From: Chloroflexota bacterium
GTDB taxonomy: Bacteria > Chloroflexota > Limnocylindria > Limnocylindrales > CSP1-4
Length of the DNA stretch: 9,558 nucleotides
Assembly: GCA_021786915.1 (NCBI GenBank)
Contig: JAJYMP010000498.1
Location: 1-9,558 of the forward strand
Reading direction: 5' to 3'
Each line of letters starts with the position of its first letter. Position 1 is the stretch's first letter. Positions 6,576 to 9,558 of the stretch are shown piece after piece. The notes beneath the pieces were generated by a model. That model worked only from the letters and a program-made list of their open reading frames with translations. It was not told where the DNA came from and did no database searches. A program made the position numbers and the translations under genes.

Positions 6576-7850
6576 CTACTTGATCAGCTGGACGCCGACC
6601 GCCTTGCTGTTGCCCTGACCCATCCCGATGCCCGCGCCGATCGTCCCGGTCCCCACGATGCTCTCGAACTTGCCCACCAGGCACGACGTCGCGCCGTTGC
6701 CGCCGCACTCGGGGTTGTTGTTCGACGAGATGTAGGCGCCGTAGTCATAGCCGGCGGCCTGGCAGTCGGGGTCCGTCGAGATGCACAGCTGGAGGTGGGC
6801 GAAGCTGGGCATCCGGTACCAGTTGTTGGTGCCGTGCCCGCCGACATCGCTCGGGGGACAGCCGTAGTACGGGCTCGTGGCGACCTGGCTGAACGTGGGC
6901 GTCGACGAGCACGTGAGGTCGAACTGCGGGACGAGCGCGATCAGGCCGTCGTACTTGCGGAGGGCCGTCTGGAGGTCCGAGGAGTTGGTGTTGCCGGTCT
7001 GGGACACGAACTGCCAGGACGGCAGCGGGACGGCGGGGTTGTTGGGGGTGCTGACGGACGTGATGAGGTCGTTCGTGCCGCCGCCTCCGGTCCAGTCGAT
7101 CCAGCCGATATTGCCGTCGCCGTTCGTGCACAGCGGGATCACGTAGACCGTGTGGCCGTCCGCGTTCCACTTGGTGCCGGAGTCGCTGGTGGTGTTGTTC
7201 TGCGTGCAGCTGATGATGTCGATCGGGACCGCCACGGGGAGCATCCCGCACGGGGCGCCCTCAGACGCGGAGCAGGTCTCCTGGAGGAAGCCGGCCGCTG
7301 CCGTCGCCTGGGTGCTGACGCCGATGCTGGAGAGGCCGATCACGCGCGCGAGGTAGGTCCCGACGTCCTGGTGCGCCTGGACCAGGACACCCGCCGCGGG
7401 TCCCACAGTCCGGCTCGGGCAGTCGGGCGTCGACGTCGAGGTGGCGGGCTGCGCCCCGGTGTCGTTGCCGACCGGCATCGCGTTCGCATAGTCGTAGGTG
7501 TTGTCGGCCAGCAGGGCTGCGGTCCCGTCCGCCTTGAGCGGGATCCCGCAGATGTCGGTGTAGTACGCGTGCGTGACGGTGATGCCGTTGGCCGTCGCCG
7601 AGTCGTTGATGGCGGTCATGACGGCAGCGTCCCATCCCTGGATCGGGGCCGCCGCGCCCGCGAACTCCTCGGCCATGATCACCGCGCCGGCCTCCGCCGC
7701 GGCGTCGGCCCCGTTCTGCGTCATCCGCTGGTGGGCCACGGCGTTGCCGCCGTCGATGATCAGCGCGACCGCGGCGAGCACCGCGGCCATCGCGAGGACC
7801 ATCAGCACGAGCGCCTGCCCGGTGGCGCCCCCGCGTCGGAATGTGCCCAC
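6576..7850 (-). CDS. TadG-like Flp pilus assembly protein, cysteine-rich
   Basis: The 424-residue product opens with a short basic stretch and the transmembrane segment GQALVLMVLAMAAVLAAVAL, followed by IIDGGNAVAHQRMTQNGADA (about 31-50). This is the classical N-terminal signature of the Tad/TadG family. The rest is predicted extracytoplasmic and contains 12 cysteines and many Asn, Gly and Thr residues. CGMLPVAVPIDIISC in the middle resembles the LPxAxP stretch of this family. Role by family: a minor pilus or assembly-associated membrane protein of the Flp/Tad system. It is the last gene of the three-gene operon. The GTG at 7850 is chosen because GAGG lies 8 bp before it; a GTG at 7859, one base after the upstream stop, is the alternative. 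A full VWA domain, present in some TadG proteins, is not recognisable here. Confidence 0.88.
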   Translation of the reverse strand: MGTFRRGGATGQALVLMVLAMAAVLAAVALIIDGGNAVAHQRMTQNGADAAAEAGAVIMAEEFAGAAAPIQGWDAAVMTAINDSATANGITVTHAYYTDICGIPLKADGTAALLADNTYDYANAMPVGNDTGAQPATSTSTPDCPSRTVGPAAGVLVQAHQDVGTYLARVIGLSSIGVSTQATAAAGFLQETCSASEGAPCGMLPVAVPIDIISCTQNNTTSDSGTKWNADGHTVYVIPLCTNGDGNIGWIDWTGGGGTNDLITSVSTPNNPAVPLPSWQFVSQTGNTNSSDLQTALRKYDGLIALVPQFDLTCSSTPTFSQVATSPYYGCPPSDVGGHGTNNWYRMPSFAHLQLCISTDPDCQAAGYDYGAYISSNNNPECGGNGATSCLVGKFESIVGTGTIGAGIGMGQGNSKAVGVQLIK

Positions 7851-7860
7851 GGCTCGCACC

Positions 7861-8391
7861 TCAGGGGAAGACCCGCTCGACCGGCATCTGCGAGGTCGAG
7901 CTCATGGTGATGGGGCCCATCAGCCCCCCGATGATGGGGGTGATGGCGGACCACTGGTAGGTCACGGTCACGCTGACGATGCCGCCGACGTGGAACGGCG
8001 TGCTCGCCGACGGGGCCGGGCCAGCTGGGCAGTCGAGGGTGACGCCGGCGGGCGGCGCGTAACCCACGCCAACCTGCGAGGGCTGCACCCCGAGCGACGT
8101 CGCAGCTGAGGCGGCGCAGGCGCGGGCCGACCATGTCGGCGTGGTGCCGGGGGCCGTGTCCTCGACCGGCATGCTCTCGTTGCAGACGGTCACGCTGTCG
8201 GCGGGGTAGAGCTGGTTCACGGCCGCGACGCGCGCCCCCTGGCGGGCGGCATTGGCGATCGAGTTGTACGCGTAGACGGCACGGCCCATGTCGAACACGG
8301 CCACCAGCAGCAGCAGGTTGATCGGGGACACCAGGGCGAACTCGGCGATGCCCTGGCCGCCCTGCCCGGTGGAACGGCGGCGCGTCCTCAC
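7861..8391 (-). CDS. TadE-like pseudopilin
   Basis: The 176-residue product has a basic N-terminus, then GQGIAEFALVSPINLLLLVA. A Gly at -1, Glu at +5 and Phe at +6 (Gly12, Glu17, Phe18) fit the type IVb prepilin cleavage pattern used by the Tad peptidase. One membrane helix follows (about 18-35), then NAARQGARVAA, typical of TadE proteins. The C-terminal part (VTYQWSAITPIIGGLMGP) parallels the ITPVIGAMFGG stretch of the upstream gene product, so the two are paralogues. The start is a GTG at 8391 whose bases overlap the upstream TGA (GTGA, 4-bp overlap), a strong sign of translational coupling. Earlier in-frame starts inside the upstream gene would add an Arg/His-rich leader with no family resemblance and were discarded. 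Confidence 0.9.
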   Translation of the reverse strand: MRTRRRSTGQGGQGIAEFALVSPINLLLLVAVFDMGRAVYAYNSIANAARQGARVAAVNQLYPADSVTVCNESMPVEDTAPGTTPTWSARACAASAATSLGVQPSQVGVGYAPPAGVTLDCPAGPAPSASTPFHVGGIVSVTVTYQWSAITPIIGGLMGPITMSSTSQMPVERVFP

Positions 8392-9233
8392 TTCCAGGTC
8401 ACCGTCATGATCGTGGTGCTGCAGGGGGCGTCGGTGTACGCGATCGGGGTCTGGGCGCTGATGGCGCCGCCGCTCGGCGGCCACGCCGGGGGCGCCATCG
8501 GGTTGAACATCACCGGGATCGTGAAGCTCGCTGCCGCCCAGTGCGTCTGGGCATCCTCGGCCTTGACGTTCATCAGGTTGGGTACGGTGCAGACGGGCGT
8601 GGGTGTGGGCGTGGGCGCGGCCGAGGAGCTGGCGCTTGCGCTGGCGCTGGCACTCGCCGAGGCGCTCGCGGAGGCCGACGGGCTGGCGCTCGCCGACGCG
8701 CTCGGCGAGGCGCTGGAGCTGGGCGACGCTGACGGCGGGGGTGTCGGCGTCGGGATGTTCGCGATCATGCCGTTGCGGTTGGGGTAGCTCGAGGAGGCCG
8801 CGACGGGCAGCGACCCGCCGAACATCGCGCCGATGACGGGCGTGATGAACGCGAAGTTGCAGGTGATTCGCACCGTCACGGGCGAGCCGATGGGATTGAC
8901 CCCGTTCCTGCCGTTGGGGAAGCTGGGCGTCGGCATCGTCGCCGGGAGGGTGCAGTTGATGCCCGCCGACTCGTTCGTGATCAGGCTGGCGTACTGCGCC
9001 TGGACCGCCGTGTTCGGGTTGACGGTGTTCCAGGCCGTGGGGTTCTCGGCCGCGATGTTGGCGGCCTCGCGGACCACGTTGTTGAGCTGGACCCAGCCAA
9101 GGAAGATCCGGCCGAAGTCGATGCCGAACAGGACCAGCAGCAGCATCACCGGCAGGACGAGGGCGAACTCGACGATCGACTGGCCTCGCCGTCGATTCCG
9201 GCCGTGCCGCGGCCGCGGCAACACTGGTCGCAT
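8388..9233 (-). CDS. TadE-like pseudopilin with Ser/Ala stalk and C-terminal PASTA-like domain
   Basis: The 281-residue product has three parts. The TadE part (1-161) has a basic N-terminus, GQSIVEFALVLPV with Gly17 at -1 and Glu22 at +5 of a possible prepilin site, a membrane helix (about 20-40), VREAANIAAE, two cysteines (94, 125) and ITPVIGAMFGG. A low-complexity Pro/Thr then Ser/Ala stalk covers 162-214. The last 67 residues (215-281) look like one PASTA domain: CTVPNLMNVKAEDAQTHW at its start and AISAQTP near its middle-end, closed by MTVTW. Its two cysteines (215, 271) could staple the domain. Family knowledge: PASTA domains bind peptidoglycan or muropeptides in some proteins, and act only as spacers in others. 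It is the first gene of the operon. The ATG at 9233 is preferred because TTGAGG lies 6 bp upstream; the in-frame ATG at 9260 has no such site. Confidence 0.9.
   Translation of the reverse strand: MRPVLPRPRHGRNRRRGQSIVEFALVLPVMLLLVLFGIDFGRIFLGWVQLNNVVREAANIAAENPTAWNTVNPNTAVQAQYASLITNESAGINCTLPATMPTPSFPNGRNGVNPIGSPVTVRITCNFAFITPVIGAMFGGSLPVAASSSYPNRNGMIANIPTPTPPPSASPSSSASPSASASASPSASASASASASASASASSSAAPTPTPTPVCTVPNLMNVKAEDAQTHWAAASFTIPVMFNPMAPPAWPPSGGAISAQTPIAYTDAPCSTTIMTVTWK
8592..8750 (-). repeat. Low-complexity Ser/Ala/Pro/Thr stalk coding region
   Basis: The coding strand alternates Ser and Ala codons (SASASA runs), bounded on both sides by Pro-Thr pairs. It encodes the flexible link between the TadE part and the PASTA-like domain. 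Runs of near-identical codons make it prone to slippage and length variation, and to sequencing or assembly error. Confidence 0.8.
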
Positions 9234-9239
9234 GGGGAG

Positions 9240-9245
9240 CCTCAA
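9240..9245 (-). promoter_or_regulatory. Ribosome-binding site of the first Tad gene
   Basis: TTGAGG on the minus strand ends 6 bp before the ATG at 9233. It supports this start against the in-frame ATG at 9260. Confidence 0.5.
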
Positions 9246-9283
9246 GCCGGGTGCGCTCATCGGTTCTGACTATCGCCAGTGAA

Positions 9284-9325
9284 CCTTGCGCAAGGCCTTA
9301 CGGTCACCCTATCCGAACGGTCACC
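9284..9325. promoter_or_regulatory. Palindrome and tandem 9-mers upstream of the Tad operon
   Basis: CCTTGCGCAAGG at 9284-9295 is a perfect 12-bp palindrome, overlapping AAGGCCTT (9292-9299). Next come two exact direct copies of ACGGTCACC at 9300-9308 and 9317-9325, 17 bp apart. A -10-like TAGGGT on the minus strand (9306-9311) touches the first copy. All of this lies 50-95 bp upstream of the first Tad gene, where transcription of the operon should begin. Inference: binding sites for a regulator of pilus expression. No confident -35 is seen. Confidence 0.4.
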
Positions 9326-9441
9326 ACCGGGGGTACTTTCGGAACGCCGCGTTCGTGCGGCGCGGGGCGGCCAGGCACCGGCGCGGGGCGCTGGGTCTCA
9401 GCTTCGTGCGGGCCTTCCGCCTCCAGAACGCCCGGCGGCGC

Positions 9442-9550
9442 GAGTCGCCCCCGAGTCGCCCCGGACCGCGAGGCTCCTGAGTCGCCCCAGACTCGAATGG
9501 GTCCTGAGTCGCCCCCGAGTCGCCCCGGACCGCGAGGCTCCTGAGTCGCC
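9442..9550. repeat. Tandem repeat, 64-bp period with two exact 45-bp copies
   Basis: Bases 9442-9486 and 9506-9550 are identical. Each 45-bp copy itself contains three GAGTCGCC units (at 9442, 9453 and 9479; and 9506, 9517 and 9543). The 19-bp spacer between the copies reads CCAGACTCGAATGGGTCCT. The period is not a multiple of three and no reading frame keeps the repeat in register, so it is non-coding. The array is at the window edge and may continue. The remaining bases 9326-9441 hold nothing I can identify. Confidence 0.8.
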
Positions 9551-9558
9551 GCAGCCTC

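Noticed and set aside
6795..7910. Plus-strand open frame of 371 codons
   Set aside because: Antisense to the TadG-like gene, whose N-terminal signature is unambiguous.
9251..9544. Short open frames at the right edge, including minus-strand frames open to the window end
   Set aside because: They run through the 64-bp repeat, whose period shifts the frame between copies, and show no domain or ribosome-binding site.

Overview
The window is very GC-rich, with strongly biased third codon positions, so that almost every real gene is shadowed by a long open frame on the opposite strand. The gene content is a chelatase-like AAA+ ATPase with a VWA partner, an MttB-family methyltransferase, a Ser/Ala/Pro-rich lipoprotein and a TadE/TadE/TadG cluster in which one TadE carries a PASTA-like tail. 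This suits a high-GC Chloroflexota or an actinobacterium-like soil or freshwater lineage. The taxonomic call is inference only: the window has no rRNA or other marker gene.

Layout. Bases 1-3215 (minus strand) hold a two-gene operon: an AAA+ ATPase of the MoxR/magnesium-chelatase-I type (1683-3215), followed 10 bp later by a VWA protein (1-1672) that runs off the left edge of the window. Bases 3216-3459 are a short intergenic segment that is unusually structured. It holds four dyad-symmetric elements whose centres are 42, 63 and 42 bp apart, all multiples of 21 bp, inside a perfect 13-bp inverted repeat. Bases 3460-4938 (minus) encode an MttB-family methyltransferase without an in-frame amber codon. 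Bases 4939-5693 carry no convincing gene, only a candidate promoter and small inverted or direct repeats. Bases 5694-6530 (plus) encode a secreted lipoprotein. It converges on a minus-strand Tad pilus operon of three genes: TadE-PASTA (8388-9233), TadE (7861-8391) and TadG-like (6576-7850). Upstream of that operon are a 12-bp palindrome, a tandem pair of 9-mers and, at the right edge, a 64-bp-period repeat containing two exact 45-bp copies.

How the genes work together. The ATPase and VWA protein are expected to act as a chaperone or metal-insertion pair on an unidentified client, since no client gene is visible. The three Tad genes are translationally coupled or nearly so, and encode the minor pseudopilin/assembly components of a Flp/Tad pilus; the ATPase, platform and secretin genes are not in the window. 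The MttB protein and the lipoprotein stand alone. The least expected signals are the helically phased dyad array upstream of the ATPase operon and the TadE-PASTA fusion.
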